64,000 bases of DNA from an uncultured Verrucomicrobiales bacterium. Its GTDB lineage: Bacteria; Verrucomicrobiota; Verrucomicrobiia; Verrucomicrobiales; DEV007. Location of the stretch: positions 1 to 64,000 of the forward strand of contig CALAHF010000165.1 of the NCBI GenBank assembly GCA_937891465.1, in the 5' to 3' direction. Both the position numbers and the translations under genes were made by a program. Positions within the stretch are counted from its first letter, which is position 1; every line of letters begins with the position of its first letter. The notes under the pieces were generated by a model that ran no database searches, was not told the origin of the DNA, and was given only the letters and a program-made list of their open reading frames with translations. Positions 35,393-45,447 of the stretch are shown here, one piece after another.

Positions 35393-37204
35393 TCAGTGAT
35401 CGGAAACTTCCAGTTCCTCGTCTTCATCTTCAGGCTGGCGAATATTCTCGATCATATCGACAACGTCCTGAGGCGGCTTCGGAGTGACGGCGGAAACTGC
35501 AAATGAAACGATGAAGTTTAGAAGCATTCCAACGGCACCAATTCCTTTTGGCGAAATCCCAAACCACCAGTGATCAGGATTGCTGTCCGCTTTGTTGATG
35601 AACTGGAAGTAAATGATATATGCCGTGGTGAAAGTGATACCCACAATCATGCCGGTGATGGCTCCTTCGCGATTCATCCGCTTCGAAAAGATGCCCATGA
35701 TGATAGCGGGAAAGAAGGACGCGGCGGCCAATCCGAAAGCAAAGGCAACCACTTCGGCAACAAACCCCGGAGGATGCAGTCCAAAATAACCGGCTATGAG
35801 AACGGCGATTGCTGCGGCCATCCGAGCGACAATCAGCTCGGATTTGTCACTCATGCCCGGATTGATGGTCTTTTTAACAAAGTCGTGAGCCACGGACGTC
35901 GAGATGACGAGGAGTAAACCGGCTGCTGTCGAAAGGGCTGCGGCGAGGCCGCCTGCAGCGACCAGGGCGATGACCCAATTGGGCAAATTGGCAATCTCCG
36001 GATTGGCGAGAACCATGATGTCTCGATCGACGAACAGCTCATTGGCGCCCTCGGTTGGCTTGTTTTTCAATAGCCGTTCATCATTTGTGCCACGAAGGGG
36101 AATGGTGTCGCCGGCGTCGTTTTGAGTGACGGCATAATCGGGTTTTCCTTCAAAAGATTTACCGGCAACGTATTGAATTTTGCCGTCTTTGTTTTTGTCG
36201 ATCCAGGCAATGAGATCCGCATTTTCCCATTTTTTAAACCATCCGGGGACTTCCGAATAAGCTTTTTCGGGAATGGTCTCGAGGAGATTGGTGCGGGCAA
36301 AAACGGCCACTGCAGGAGCTGTGGTGTATAAAATAGCGATGAAAAGTAGAGCCCAGAATGCGGAGACACGTGCGGCGGAAACTTTTTTCACGGTGTAAAA
36401 GCGAATGATGACGTGCGGCAATCCGGCGGTGCCGACCATGAGCGCAAGGGTAATGGCGAACAGGTCGAGTTTGGAGCCTTGTCGTTCAGTGTATTTCGCA
36501 AAACCCAAGTCCTGACTGAGTCCATCGAGTTTATCGAGCAAGTAGACGCCTTCGCTGCCAACGGCGGTGTCGCCAAACCCAAGTTGAGGGATGGGATTCC
36601 CGGTAAGCTGGATGGAGATAAAAATAGCGGGGACCATGAAGGCAAAAATCAAAACGCAGTACTGGGCCACCTGGGTGTAGGTGATGCCTTTCATCCCGCC
36701 GAGTACGGCGTAAAAGAAAACGATCGCCATTCCGATAATGACTCCCCAGAAAATGCTGACATCGAGGAATTTCGAGAAAACGATGCCGACGCCCCGCATT
36801 TGGCCGCAAACGTATGTGAATGAGATGAAGATCGCGCAGAAGAGCGCGACAACGCGGGCGGTCTTTGAGTAATAGCGGTCGCCTACGAAATCGGGAACGG
36901 TGAAGTGACCGAATTTTCTCAAATAAGGAGCCAGCAACAACGCGAGAAGCACGTATCCGCCAGTCCACCCCATCAGGTAAACGGATCCGTCGTAGCCGGC
37001 GAACGAAATAATGCCGGCCATGCCAAGGAATGACGCGGCTGACATCCAGTCAGCTGCGGTGGCCATGCCGTTTGCAAGAGCCGGAACGCCTTTTCCTGCG
37101 ATGTAGAATTCGCCGGTGGTTGAGGCTTTTGCCCAAATTGCGATGCCGATGTAGAGTGCGAACGTGAGTCCGACGATGAGATAGGTCCAGTATTGAACGT
37201 CCAT
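35393..37204 (-). CDS. Sodium:solute symporter, large subunit (ActP-like)
   Basis: A member of the SSS family with about 13 transmembrane helices. Early motifs are FYIAGKGVPALANGMATAADWMSAASFLGMAG. An unusual soluble insert of about 90 residues (around residues 320-400) with Asp/Lys/Asn-rich sequence separates helices in the middle of the protein. The C-terminal helix ends before EDEDEELEVSDH. Its partner DUF4212 is the next upstream gene on the same strand. Such pairs carry acetate or similar substrates with Na+. Confidence 0.93.
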   Translation of the reverse strand: MDVQYWTYLIVGLTFALYIGIAIWAKASTTGEFYIAGKGVPALANGMATAADWMSAASFLGMAGIISFAGYDGSVYLMGWTGGYVLLALLLAPYLRKFGHFTVPDFVGDRYYSKTARVVALFCAIFISFTYVCGQMRGVGIVFSKFLDVSIFWGVIIGMAIVFFYAVLGGMKGITYTQVAQYCVLIFAFMVPAIFISIQLTGNPIPQLGFGDTAVGSEGVYLLDKLDGLSQDLGFAKYTERQGSKLDLFAITLALMVGTAGLPHVIIRFYTVKKVSAARVSAFWALLFIAILYTTAPAVAVFARTNLLETIPEKAYSEVPGWFKKWENADLIAWIDKNKDGKIQYVAGKSFEGKPDYAVTQNDAGDTIPLRGTNDERLLKNKPTEGANELFVDRDIMVLANPEIANLPNWVIALVAAGGLAAALSTAAGLLLVISTSVAHDFVKKTINPGMSDKSELIVARMAAAIAVLIAGYFGLHPPGFVAEVVAFAFGLAAASFFPAIIMGIFSKRMNREGAITGMIVGITFTTAYIIYFQFINKADSNPDHWWFGISPKGIGAVGMLLNFIVSFAVSAVTPKPPQDVVDMIENIRQPEDEDEELEVSDH

Positions 37205-37283
37205 GAGTTAGAAAATGATGAAGAAAGGAATGAAACGGGCGGGGGTATTGTAAATTGCCTGGGGAAGAGAAAGAAAGATTGAA

Positions 37284-37562
37284 TCAGTCTTTTTTCTTCA
37301 CTGAGTATTTTTTGTCCAGCCGATTCATGACTTTCACATAAATCGCAATCAGAATTACAAAGACGTAAATGCTTCCTTGTTGGGCAAACCAGAAACCGAG
37401 GCCGAATCCGCCAAGCCTGATTTTATCTAATTGATCCACAAATAGAATGCCGCAGCCGTAGGAAACGATGAACCAAATCGAGAGAAGAATACCGACCCAT
37501 TTCAGGTTGGCTTTCCAGTAAGCGCTGGAACCGTTTGAATTGTCCTGTGATTTTTCTGACAT
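37284..37562 (-). CDS. DUF4212 family, small subunit of the SSS symporter
   Basis: The 92-aa protein has two transmembrane helices and the family features YWKANLKWVGILLSIWFIVSYG and LGFWFAQQGSIYVFVILIAIY. DUF4212 proteins are encoded with SSS symporters and are needed for their activity. Here the partner follows 79 bp downstream. The last residues (YSVKKKD) are basic. Confidence 0.93.
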   Translation of the reverse strand: MSEKSQDNSNGSSAYWKANLKWVGILLSIWFIVSYGCGILFVDQLDKIRLGGFGLGFWFAQQGSIYVFVILIAIYVKVMNRLDKKYSVKKKD

Positions 37563-37689
37563 ATGAGATAAGGGTTGAAACTCGGGTGCTTAATACGCAA
37601 AATTAACAATGCGAAGAAATAAGGCGAAACTCTTCTTTTTAGAAGGGTAAAAATCGTTAATTTGTTCCGCAAAGACGTCAAAAACTACG

Positions 37690-39840
37690 ATGGCCAAGGA
37701 ATATACACAGCTTGAACTCCACGGAGAAGAAAATATTCCGAAATCAGGTGTCCTCATGATTCCGAACCAGCTGCGTTTCGACGACTTGCTGCAGCTGGAG
37801 CGTTTGTTGGAAGATCGGAACGTGGTCTACCTGATTGAGCACAGCATGGTGTATAACCCGCTGCTGCAGGCTCATCTGGAAAAGGATGATACCGAAGCGC
37901 TCGAATTTCTCTGCGAGGAGAGCCAGAAGGAGGTTTTTAAGCGCGAACTGCATCGCCGCATTTCAGATGGTGACGTGCTGATATTTGTTCCGGGAGAAAC
38001 GACGACGCGGCCGGGGCAGAATGTGTCGGTGCCAGCGGAGGTGCTGAAATTTATCACCAGCGCGGGTGCACCTCTCTTGCCGGTCTATGTGGATCATCCG
38101 GAAGACACGTGTCTTTCGATCGAAACGATTGAGGAATCGCAGCGAAATGTGTTGTCGTTCGGGCGGTTGCTGGAGCGTGAAGCCGCGAATACTCCGAATT
38201 TTCAGGAGAATCTATCAATCGCGAGCGAAGCCGCGTATTCGAATCGCCCCATTTTTAAGAGCCACCTCGCCTATGCCGTTTTGCGCGGCTTGAAAAAACA
38301 TGGCGCAACATCTCAGGTCATTGATGGTTTTGACGGTTCTGAACTGCGCTACGATAAAATGCTGGCGGTTGCGATTGTGCTTTCAAAACACATTGCCAGC
38401 CAAACGAACAAGAAGCGGGTCGGTATTATTTTACCTCCGGGAAAAGCCGGCTTGATCGCAAACCTCGCGGTGCTTTTTTCGGGAAAAACTCCGGTGAATC
38501 TGAATTTTACGGCAGGAGATAAAGCGGTCGCGAGTTCGATTAAAACGGCCGACATGGATCGATTTATCACGGTGGATCCGTTCGTTCGTAAAATGACGCG
38601 TTTTGCCTGGCCGCCGAATAAGCAGCTGATTTTGATGGAGCGCTTTCTGCCAAAAATGAAGTTGAAAATTGCTCTGTGGCTGGGGATCACCAAGATTTTG
38701 TCAGCTGGCGCGTTGGCGACGATTTTAAAGATCCCGAAAAAGGGGGGAGCAAAAGAAGCGATCCTGCTGTTCACAAGCGGTAGCTCGGGTGATCCGAAAG
38801 GCGTGGTGCTATCTCACCGGAACATCCTCGCAAACGTGAATCAATTTGGCTCCCGGATTGATTTGAAATCGGACGATCGAATTCTCGGTTGCCTTCCGCT
38901 GTTCCACAGCTTCGGCTGCACGGTCACGATGTGGTTTCCCATGATCGAAGGCGTCGATTTGGTGACTTATCCGAGTCCGATCGAAACCCCGAAACTCGCG
39001 GAGTTGATCGAGAAGTATAAAATTTCCGTTCTGTTGGCGACCCCGACGTTCCTCCGTGGATTTTTGCGCAAAGCGACGCCTGAACAAATGGCTTCGTTAA
39101 AAATGATCATCACCGGAGCCGAGAAACTTCCGGCAAAACTGGCCGAAGCGTTCCATAAAAAATTCGGTCAGACCGTCCTCGAAGGTTACGGCTTAACGGA
39201 GACGTCCCCCGTGTCGAACGTCAATTTGCCGGATCCATTGCAGGACGATCCTAACGACGGGAAGCCTGCAATCGCCAATCACCGCCCCGGTTCAGTCGGT
39301 CAGTTGCTTCCCGGAATGGCGCTGCGAATTACCGATCCGAACACTGATGAGCCAATGCCGTTGAATCAGGCGGGAATGATTTGGTTGCGCGGTCCGAATA
39401 TTTTTGAGGGTTATCTTGGCAACGAAGAAAAAACCAACGAAGTGATTCAAAACGGTTGGTTCAAAACTGGTGATATTGGGCGAATGGATGCCGAAGGTTT
39501 CCTTTACATTGAAGGCCGCTTGTCGCGATTCTCTAAAATTGCCGGCGAAATGGTGCCTCACGAAACGTTGGAAGCAGCGATCAATACTGCGTTGGGATTT
39601 GATTCAGATAGCGAGCGGAAAATTGCGGTTGTGGGCGTTCCTGACGATGCGAAAGGCGAGGCGATCGTTATGTTGAGTGCTGAAGGAGCGATCGACACCA
39701 CCGACATGCGATACAAATTGCTCGATCAAGGCATCCCTGCATTGTGGATTCCAAAGCGGATTATCGACGTGGAAGAAATTCCGCACCTTGCTTCTGGAAA
39801 ACTTGATATAAAGGGCTGCGAAGATTTGGCTCGGGCGTAA
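37690..39840 (+). CDS. Aas-like acyl-CoA/acyl-ACP synthetase with degenerate acyltransferase domain
   Basis: The C-terminal two-thirds is an AMP-binding ligase: LFTSGSSGDPKGVVLSHRN (P-loop), GYGLTETSPV, and GWFKTGDIGRMDAEGF. The N-terminal about 200 residues resemble the PlsC acyltransferase of Aas, but the catalytic HxxxxD box reads NQLRFDD (His replaced by Gln) and the second box is FVPGETTTRPGQ. The acyltransferase is therefore probably inactive. It may activate fatty acids with an acyl-binding N-domain only. Length 716 aa resembles Aas. It is divergent from the symporter pair across a 127-bp gap. Two AAATTAAC-type arms (37600 and 37656) in the gap form a weak inverted repeat. Confidence 0.85.
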   Translation: MAKEYTQLELHGEENIPKSGVLMIPNQLRFDDLLQLERLLEDRNVVYLIEHSMVYNPLLQAHLEKDDTEALEFLCEESQKEVFKRELHRRISDGDVLIFVPGETTTRPGQNVSVPAEVLKFITSAGAPLLPVYVDHPEDTCLSIETIEESQRNVLSFGRLLEREAANTPNFQENLSIASEAAYSNRPIFKSHLAYAVLRGLKKHGATSQVIDGFDGSELRYDKMLAVAIVLSKHIASQTNKKRVGIILPPGKAGLIANLAVLFSGKTPVNLNFTAGDKAVASSIKTADMDRFITVDPFVRKMTRFAWPPNKQLILMERFLPKMKLKIALWLGITKILSAGALATILKIPKKGGAKEAILLFTSGSSGDPKGVVLSHRNILANVNQFGSRIDLKSDDRILGCLPLFHSFGCTVTMWFPMIEGVDLVTYPSPIETPKLAELIEKYKISVLLATPTFLRGFLRKATPEQMASLKMIITGAEKLPAKLAEAFHKKFGQTVLEGYGLTETSPVSNVNLPDPLQDDPNDGKPAIANHRPGSVGQLLPGMALRITDPNTDEPMPLNQAGMIWLRGPNIFEGYLGNEEKTNEVIQNGWFKTGDIGRMDAEGFLYIEGRLSRFSKIAGEMVPHETLEAAINTALGFDSDSERKIAVVGVPDDAKGEAIVMLSAEGAIDTTDMRYKLLDQGIPALWIPKRIIDVEEIPHLASGKLDIKGCEDLARA

Positions 39841-39859
39841 CTGAGCGATTAGCGTTCCA

Positions 39860-41398
39860 TTACTTTTTTGCTTTTGCGTCTGCCTTCTCTTTTTTATCGT
39901 CCGGCTTTTCCTCTTTTTTGGGGGCCGGTTTCGGAATGATCGTCAGCCAGAGATCAGAAATTTCGTCGATCAAAAATGGCCCGCGTGCCGCAGCGTCCTG
40001 GAGTGAAAAGTCGATCGTTTTCACTAATTTTGCATCGCCTTCGGATTCACGAAGTTTGATTTGAATCGACTTGTTGAACGCTTTGGCGTCAGCCTTCGCT
40101 TTCAGTTTGATGATAACGTCAGCCGTTTTATTTGGAATTTCTTTCGGCAACTCGACGTCAATGCCCAGAATTTTCGGAACAACTAATTCAAGGGGAACTA
40201 CATGGCCATTGATTCGGGCGATCTTTAATTTTACCTCGACTGTTTCACCCGCCTTCACGGCATAGCTGTGCTTGTCAGCCGTTACCGTGAAATCTGGTTT
40301 CCGTTCGCCGACGGTAAGCCGATACTTTAAATTCTCTCCCGCCCTTCCGTATCGATCGGCCACTTCAATTCCGTATTCGCCGTCCGCGCTGATTTTCACC
40401 AAATATTCCGAGTCGCGATTGGGTTTAACATCATCGGTTTCACGAAGCAAAGCCCCGTCTGGTTTGAAAATTCGCAGCACCGGATCGGTTTCAAATCCAA
40501 GCGAGTAGGCTTCGACTTTTGCTAGAAACGAATCGCCTTTTTTCGCCGAAACGAGAACCCGATTGGGCGTTCGCGGTTTTCCCAAAACCGAGACCACCTC
40601 GAAAGGAGCAGTGTAAGGGGCATTCGGCTGGGGTGAAACAGGAAGGGGAGCAGGCTTCAAATGAGCGGGCAACGCCTTTTCGTCTAATGCCAGAAGAAGT
40701 CGATAAACACTCGCCGTGCTCCCTTGCAGAAAGACATTCGCATTCGTCGGGTGCCCGATCGCCAAAACGCCGAGCGTGTATTCGCCATCAGCGGGAATTG
40801 GAAACTTCAGGCGCGGATCGAGATTCACCGGTCCGTCGTGCTGCAATGCCAAACGAGCACCGTCGGCATCGTAAACATGCAGCATCGGGTCGATCGGCGA
40901 TCTTAGCGAGTAGCCATCGAGTGCGATGTGCAATACATCGCCTTTTTTGGCAGTGACTTTAAAAAAATCCGCCTCGTTCTTTTTTTCCAAACGGCCATTG
41001 ACGACGAGTGGAAGTTTTTCAGTGACTGGTTGGCCTTCCAAAACCGCACCGTGCTCCAACTTCGCGTCTTCGACCACTTCGGGCAGCGTTCCCGCGAAGA
41101 ATAAACGCGGCTCGGAGGTCCCTTCTGCGTTGAGGAAACGAAACCAAAATGGCCCCGGCTTCGTTTTTTTTTCGAGAACAATTTTTCCAACACGCTCTCT
41201 TTTTTCATCCGGAACAAATTTCACCCCCGAGTCCGATGCCCAGAACTCGCAGGGCCAGGGGTCGCATTTTCCCACGAAAACCACATCGTTTTCCGTTCCG
41301 ATCTTTCCACCCGCAGGATAAACTGCATCAATTTTCGGCGGAGCCGCCTGCGAAATCAGAGCAACAAAGAAAAGCGGAATGAAAAGTAGGCGCGGCAT
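39860..41398 (-). CDS. Exported protein with PPC-type domains
   Basis: A signal peptide (ending ISQAA) is followed by repeated beta-sandwich domains of the prepeptidase C-terminal (PPC) type, seen as EADFFKVTAKKGDVLHIALD and DSEYLVKISADGEYGIEVAD. A central GDTYLxVEAYS-like stretch and an Ig-like region follow. The C-terminus has a Lys-rich tail (KKEEKPDDKKEKADAKAKK). Such proteins are common in Planctomycetota and Verrucomicrobiota and probably bind ligands at the cell surface. Function unknown. Its stop is 19 bp from the convergent Aas-like gene. Confidence 0.7.
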   Translation of the reverse strand: MPRLLFIPLFFVALISQAAPPKIDAVYPAGGKIGTENDVVFVGKCDPWPCEFWASDSGVKFVPDEKRERVGKIVLEKKTKPGPFWFRFLNAEGTSEPRLFFAGTLPEVVEDAKLEHGAVLEGQPVTEKLPLVVNGRLEKKNEADFFKVTAKKGDVLHIALDGYSLRSPIDPMLHVYDADGARLALQHDGPVNLDPRLKFPIPADGEYTLGVLAIGHPTNANVFLQGSTASVYRLLLALDEKALPAHLKPAPLPVSPQPNAPYTAPFEVVSVLGKPRTPNRVLVSAKKGDSFLAKVEAYSLGFETDPVLRIFKPDGALLRETDDVKPNRDSEYLVKISADGEYGIEVADRYGRAGENLKYRLTVGERKPDFTVTADKHSYAVKAGETVEVKLKIARINGHVVPLELVVPKILGIDVELPKEIPNKTADVIIKLKAKADAKAFNKSIQIKLRESEGDAKLVKTIDFSLQDAAARGPFLIDEISDLWLTIIPKPAPKKEEKPDDKKEKADAKAKK

Positions 41399-41449
41399 TT
41401 TTCAAAACGTCGTGCTCCTGTGATTTCATCGCAAGTCCCGCAAAACCGG

Positions 41450-41530
41450 TTTCACGAAGCAATAGGGTTGATTCATCGAACAGACCCTATTGGATCGAAA
41501 TGGCTTTACGAACCAATCCTGTTCGTTCGT
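41450..41530. repeat. Dispersed palindromic repeat, copy 5, with a second partial copy
   Basis: The full copy is 41450-41500 (TTTCACGAAGC to TGGATCGAAA) with AGGGT at 41464-41468 and ACCCT at 41484-41488, 15 nt apart. A smaller inverted repeat (ACGAAC and GTTCGT, 41508-41530) follows. The cluster lies between the 3' end of the ABC gene and the 5' end of the PPC-domain gene. It could end the former's transcript. Confidence 0.82.
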
Positions 41531-41539
41531 GGAAAGCAG

Positions 41540-43039
41540 TTACGCGGCAGCTTCAGCCACGTTTCCGGTTGCAAGTTGCATGATGGCTTCCTCGCTCAAT
41601 TCACTGCGCTGGAGTTCTCCAGTGAGTTGACCCTCGTGCATAACTAGAGTGCGATCGGACATCCCGAGAATTTCTTCCATTTCGCTGGAGACGAATAAAA
41701 TGGCGACGCCAGTCGCGGCGAGTTCTTCCATCAACGTGTAAATCTCGGCTTTCGCTCCCACGTCAATTCCACGGGTTGGCTCGTCGAGAAATAGAATTTT
41801 AGGCTTCATTGCGAGCCATTTTCCGAGGACGACTTTTTGCTGATTCCCGCCGGATAAATAACGAACGACTTGATCAGCACTCGGGGTTTTGATCCGCATC
41901 TGCGCGATCATTTTATCCGAAATCGCATCCTCAGCCGCTTGGTTGCGAAAACCGCGTTTGCTGTCTCGTTGAAGAGCTGAAAGGCTAATGTTTTCGCCAA
42001 CGGACATTTCCAAAATAAGTCCCTGCTTTTTGCGATCTTCCGGCGCGAGAGCGATTCCAGCTTTGATTGCATCTCGGGGGGATTGAATGGAGGCAGTTTG
42101 CCCTTCGATTTCAATTGAACCGCCGATTGCTGGGGTGACTCCAAAAAGTGTCGCCAACAGCTCCGTGCGACCTGCCCCGACAAGCCCGGCGACTCCGACA
42201 ATCTCGCCGGCTTTCACTTCGAAATTCAGGGCATGTTTTGGATGAACCGGCGTGCGTAAATCAATTGCCTTCAACACCGTTTCGCCCGCCTCGTGAGGTT
42301 CGTGCGGGAAGTATTGCGACAAATCACGGCCGACCATCATGCTGACCATCTTGTCGTGGGTGATTTCTTTGCGTTCGATTTCACCTGCGTTGTTTCCGTC
42401 GCGTAAAACGGTGACGCGGTCGGAAAGCTCCTTCACTTCGCCGAGTCGGTGGGAGATATAAATAACGCTGACGCCTTTGCTTCTGAGGTCTTTGACCACG
42501 GTAAAGAGCGAATCCGTTTCTTTCGCAGAAAGGCTGGAAGTCGGCTCGTCCATGATCAGGACCCGGGCATTGATCGAGAGCGCCTTTGCAATTTCGACCA
42601 TTTGCTGACGACCGATGGTGAGTTCTTCGACAAGAGTAGTTGGATCGACATCGAGCCCGACCATTTCAAGAAAGCGGGCCGCTTCGGCATTGATTTTCGC
42701 GTTGTCGATCAATCCCATTTTTCGAGGTTCACGACCAAGAAAGATATTCGCGGCGACGCTGAGGTTCCCTGCGAGGTTGAGTTCCTGGTGGATCAGGGCA
42801 ATTCCGTTATCGAATGCATCTTGCACGCCATTGATGAAAACTGGTTTTCCGTCGACAAGAATTTCACCGCTATCTGGCGGTTGAACCCCTGCGAGAATTT
42901 TCATCAGGGTGCTTTTGCCTGCTCCGTTTTCGCCGATTACGGAAAGGACTTCACTTTCTTCCAATTGAAGATCGACTCCACCGAGAGCGATCACTCCGGG
43001 GAATTTTTTGGTGATGTTTTTGACTTCAAGGATCGGCAT
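41540..43039 (-). CDS. Sugar ABC transporter ATP-binding protein (RbsA/MglA type)
   Basis: Two fused ABC cassettes, as in ribose and galactose importers. The first has Walker [10 protein letters not shown] (residues 36-44), Q-loop [10 protein letters not shown] and [15 protein letters not shown]. The second has a degenerate Walker A (GLVGAGRTE) and an intact [15 protein letters not shown] and [14 protein letters not shown]. The length of 499 aa is normal. No permease or periplasmic binding protein gene is adjacent on either side, so its partners must be elsewhere. The 5' neighbour is a sulfatase on the same strand, 36 bp away. Confidence 0.93.
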   Translation of the reverse strand: MPILEVKNITKKFPGVIALGGVDLQLEESEVLSVIGENGAGKSTLMKILAGVQPPDSGEILVDGKPVFINGVQDAFDNGIALIHQELNLAGNLSVAANIFLGREPRKMGLIDNAKINAEAARFLEMVGLDVDPTTLVEELTIGRQQMVEIAKALSINARVLIMDEPTSSLSAKETDSLFTVVKDLRSKGVSVIYISHRLGEVKELSDRVTVLRDGNNAGEIERKEITHDKMVSMMVGRDLSQYFPHEPHEAGETVLKAIDLRTPVHPKHALNFEVKAGEIVGVAGLVGAGRTELLATLFGVTPAIGGSIEIEGQTASIQSPRDAIKAGIALAPEDRKKQGLILEMSVGENISLSALQRDSKRGFRNQAAEDAISDKMIAQMRIKTPSADQVVRYLSGGNQQKVVLGKWLAMKPKILFLDEPTRGIDVGAKAEIYTLMEELAATGVAILFVSSEMEEILGMSDRTLVMHEGQLTGELQRSELSEEAIMQLATGNVAEAAA

Positions 43040-43075
43040 AACGCATCAAACACGGTTTTAGTAGGGCTTCGCAAC

Positions 43076-44428
43076 TCAAAAAGTCGATTCCCACTTCGCA
43101 AATTCCTCGACGAGCTCGTTTCGTTTTTCAGATTCGGCCTCCGCAAGGTTTTGTGATTCGGGAAGATCGTCGGCAAGGTTGTAGAGCTGCCACGGAAGAT
43201 TGGGTTTCTCGCGCACGATTTTCCATTCGCCTTTTCGAAGGGCAGCGTGAGTTCGGAAGTTAAAGTAAAAGGATTCGTGCGGTGATTGTGCGTTTGCAGT
43301 TAGGATCGGAAGGACGTTTTTCCCGTCGAAGACTATATCCGAAGGGAGTTCAACTCCGGCGAGTTTTGCCGACGTGACCAATAAATCAGATGACCAAAAC
43401 GGCTCTGAAATCACGGTGTCCGGTTTGATTTTTCCGGGCCACCGAACCATTGCGGGAACCCGCAGCCCGCCTTCCCAACAGGTGACGCCGCCGCTGCGGA
43501 GGGGATCATTAATGCCGACATCAAGCCCCTTTCGATTCAGCCGAAAGCCGCCGTTGTCGGACATGAAAAAGAGAAACGTATTTTCGGCTACGCCAGTCTT
43601 GTCCAAGGTGTTCATGACCCTGCCGATCGCTGAATCCAGCGCAAAAACCACAGCGTCGTAGCGTCGCTTCGGGTCGCTTTTATCTGGCTTCAAGCCGAGT
43701 CCTTCGAACGCCCAATCGGGTGCCTGATAAATGTTGGGCTGTCCGGGCCGTTTGTTTCCTGCCGTTGGAAAATGCGGGGCATTGAATGGCAAATAACAAA
43801 ACCATGGGCGATCCGAATTTTTGCTGGAACGAGTGATGAAATCGATTGCGGCATTCGCATAAATATCAGTTGAATATTCTCCTTCCCGCTTCAGTTCCTT
43901 AATCCCTTGGTAAAGATCATGTTTCTCGCGGTAATTGTGATGGTAGTAATCGAGGTTGCCAGATGCGTTGCCGATAAATTCATCGAAGCCGCGTTCGGTG
44001 GGGCGAGATCCGGGAGCGAATCCGATATTCCATTTTCCAAAACAACCGGTGGCATAGGGCGTCGCAGCGGTCTTTAGAAATTGGGGAATCAATTGCTCTT
44101 TGTGGTTCAAGCCCACGCCATAATTTCCGGCGACGCCTCCGAGTTGATTGATCAATCCGTGTCGTTGCGGGATTCGTCCGGTCAGCAAACATGCCCGTGA
44201 AACGGTGCAGGTCGGTGATGCTGTGTAGAATGAGGTGAGCCTCGCGCCTTGTTTGGTCAGCTTATCGAGGTTGGGCGACTTGATTGATGTTGCCTGATTG
44301 TAGCTTGGTAAATCGCCGTAGCCTAGGTTGTCGCACGTGATGATCAGAATGTTGGGAGGTCGTTCGGCGGTCGCCTTTGCCAAAAAGGAAACGCAAAGTA
44401 GAGCGGTGAGAACGGCAAAGCGGATCAT
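43076..44428 (-). CDS. Exported sulfatase with atypical CTVSR active site
   Basis: The signal peptide ends around AKATA. The active-site signature reads SPTCTVSRACLLTGR with C74 in place, but the proline of CxPxR is a valine. The metal site is LIITCDNLGYGD, a variant of the usual ADDLGYGD. HFPTAGNKRPGQPN and MSDNGGF complete the fold. It may still be matured to formylglycine, but recognition by the maturase is not certain. Length 450 aa. It is followed by the sugar-ABC ATPase gene and is divergent from the oxidoreductase gene. Confidence 0.88.
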   Translation of the reverse strand: MIRFAVLTALLCVSFLAKATAERPPNILIITCDNLGYGDLPSYNQATSIKSPNLDKLTKQGARLTSFYTASPTCTVSRACLLTGRIPQRHGLINQLGGVAGNYGVGLNHKEQLIPQFLKTAATPYATGCFGKWNIGFAPGSRPTERGFDEFIGNASGNLDYYHHNYREKHDLYQGIKELKREGEYSTDIYANAAIDFITRSSKNSDRPWFCYLPFNAPHFPTAGNKRPGQPNIYQAPDWAFEGLGLKPDKSDPKRRYDAVVFALDSAIGRVMNTLDKTGVAENTFLFFMSDNGGFRLNRKGLDVGINDPLRSGGVTCWEGGLRVPAMVRWPGKIKPDTVISEPFWSSDLLVTSAKLAGVELPSDIVFDGKNVLPILTANAQSPHESFYFNFRTHAALRKGEWKIVREKPNLPWQLYNLADDLPESQNLAEAESEKRNELVEEFAKWESTF

Positions 44429-44493
44429 GGGGTAAGTGTTTCAGGTGAAAAAAGAATCGGCAAGTCCGCAATGAATCTCCTATTTTTGAAGCT

Positions 44494-45432
44494 ATGACTC
44501 GCATTGGTCTTATTTCCGCCGCCACCTATCGTTACCTTGATCAGCCAGTTCGCAATGGCTCGCATCACGGAACCGCGTTTGCTTCCACGTTTAATGGATT
44601 TGATGAAGCTGAAGTAAAAAAGCACGAATGGACTTTCGTTCGCGCCCAAGAGCGAATTGAGGGCGCGAAAGTCGTTAAGGTTTGGGATCGGGATAAAGCG
44701 TGGGCCGAGCGCCTTGCGAAAGCTTGCGACATTCCAATGGTTACGGATATGCCGGAAGAATGTTCAGATGATGTGGATGTCTGCATCATTGTTGATGATG
44801 GTTCCGGTGAGCAGTCGAAATATGCCGAGGCTCCTTTGCGAAAGGGGATTCCTACGTTTTGTGATAAGCCGCTCTCGATGACGGCCAAGCAAGCCAAGGC
44901 GGTCGCAGATCTCGCGCATGAAACTGGAACGCCGTTTATGTCATCCAGCTCGCTTCGTTTTGTACCGGATATTGTGGCGTTGCGTGATGAGGTTGAAAAG
45001 ATCGGGCCGGTTCCCGTTTCTCAGGTTATTTGCGGAAACGAATTGGTTTATTACGGAATTCACGCGCTCTCGATGGCGTATTCAGTGCTTGGTGGAGGTG
45101 CGATTTCTGCGGTGAACGTGGGAAAAGAAGGGATGAATATTGTCCGTATTCGATTCGAAGACGACCGCGATGTCTTGCTCTTGGTTGGCGACCGGGACAC
45201 GATGAGATCTGGATATCAGATAAGCCTTTATGGCAAAAAGGGATGGAAAACGGTGACACCGGATCTCAAAAATCTATATCGGTATTTGCTCGTGGAGTTT
45301 CTCGATTACGTAAAAACCGGCAAAGAACCTTATCCACTGGAGCAGGAGGTTGAACTGATCGCTGCGTTGGAAGCCGGGAAGCGTTCGCTTGAAGAAAAGC
45401 GCGAGGTGTTGATCAGCGAGATGTTTGAGTGA
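44494..45432 (+). CDS. Gfo/Idh/MocA family oxidoreductase
   Basis: NAD(P)-dependent sugar dehydrogenase-like fold. The core EAPLRKGIPTFCDKPLSMTAKQAKAVADLA contains the CDKPL motif with the family lysine. The catalytic-domain residues PVSQVICGNELVYYGIHALSMAYSVL follow. The N-terminal Rossmann glycine motif is atypical (IGLISAATYR). Length 312 aa. It is divergent from the third sulfatase, so it may act on a sugar released from the same glycan, but the substrate is not shown. Confidence 0.85.
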   Translation: MTRIGLISAATYRYLDQPVRNGSHHGTAFASTFNGFDEAEVKKHEWTFVRAQERIEGAKVVKVWDRDKAWAERLAKACDIPMVTDMPEECSDDVDVCIIVDDGSGEQSKYAEAPLRKGIPTFCDKPLSMTAKQAKAVADLAHETGTPFMSSSSLRFVPDIVALRDEVEKIGPVPVSQVICGNELVYYGIHALSMAYSVLGGGAISAVNVGKEGMNIVRIRFEDDRDVLLLVGDRDTMRSGYQISLYGKKGWKTVTPDLKNLYRYLLVEFLDYVKTGKEPYPLEQEVELIAALEAGKRSLEEKREVLISEMFE

Positions 45433-45447
45433 TGGGCACCGTTTTAA

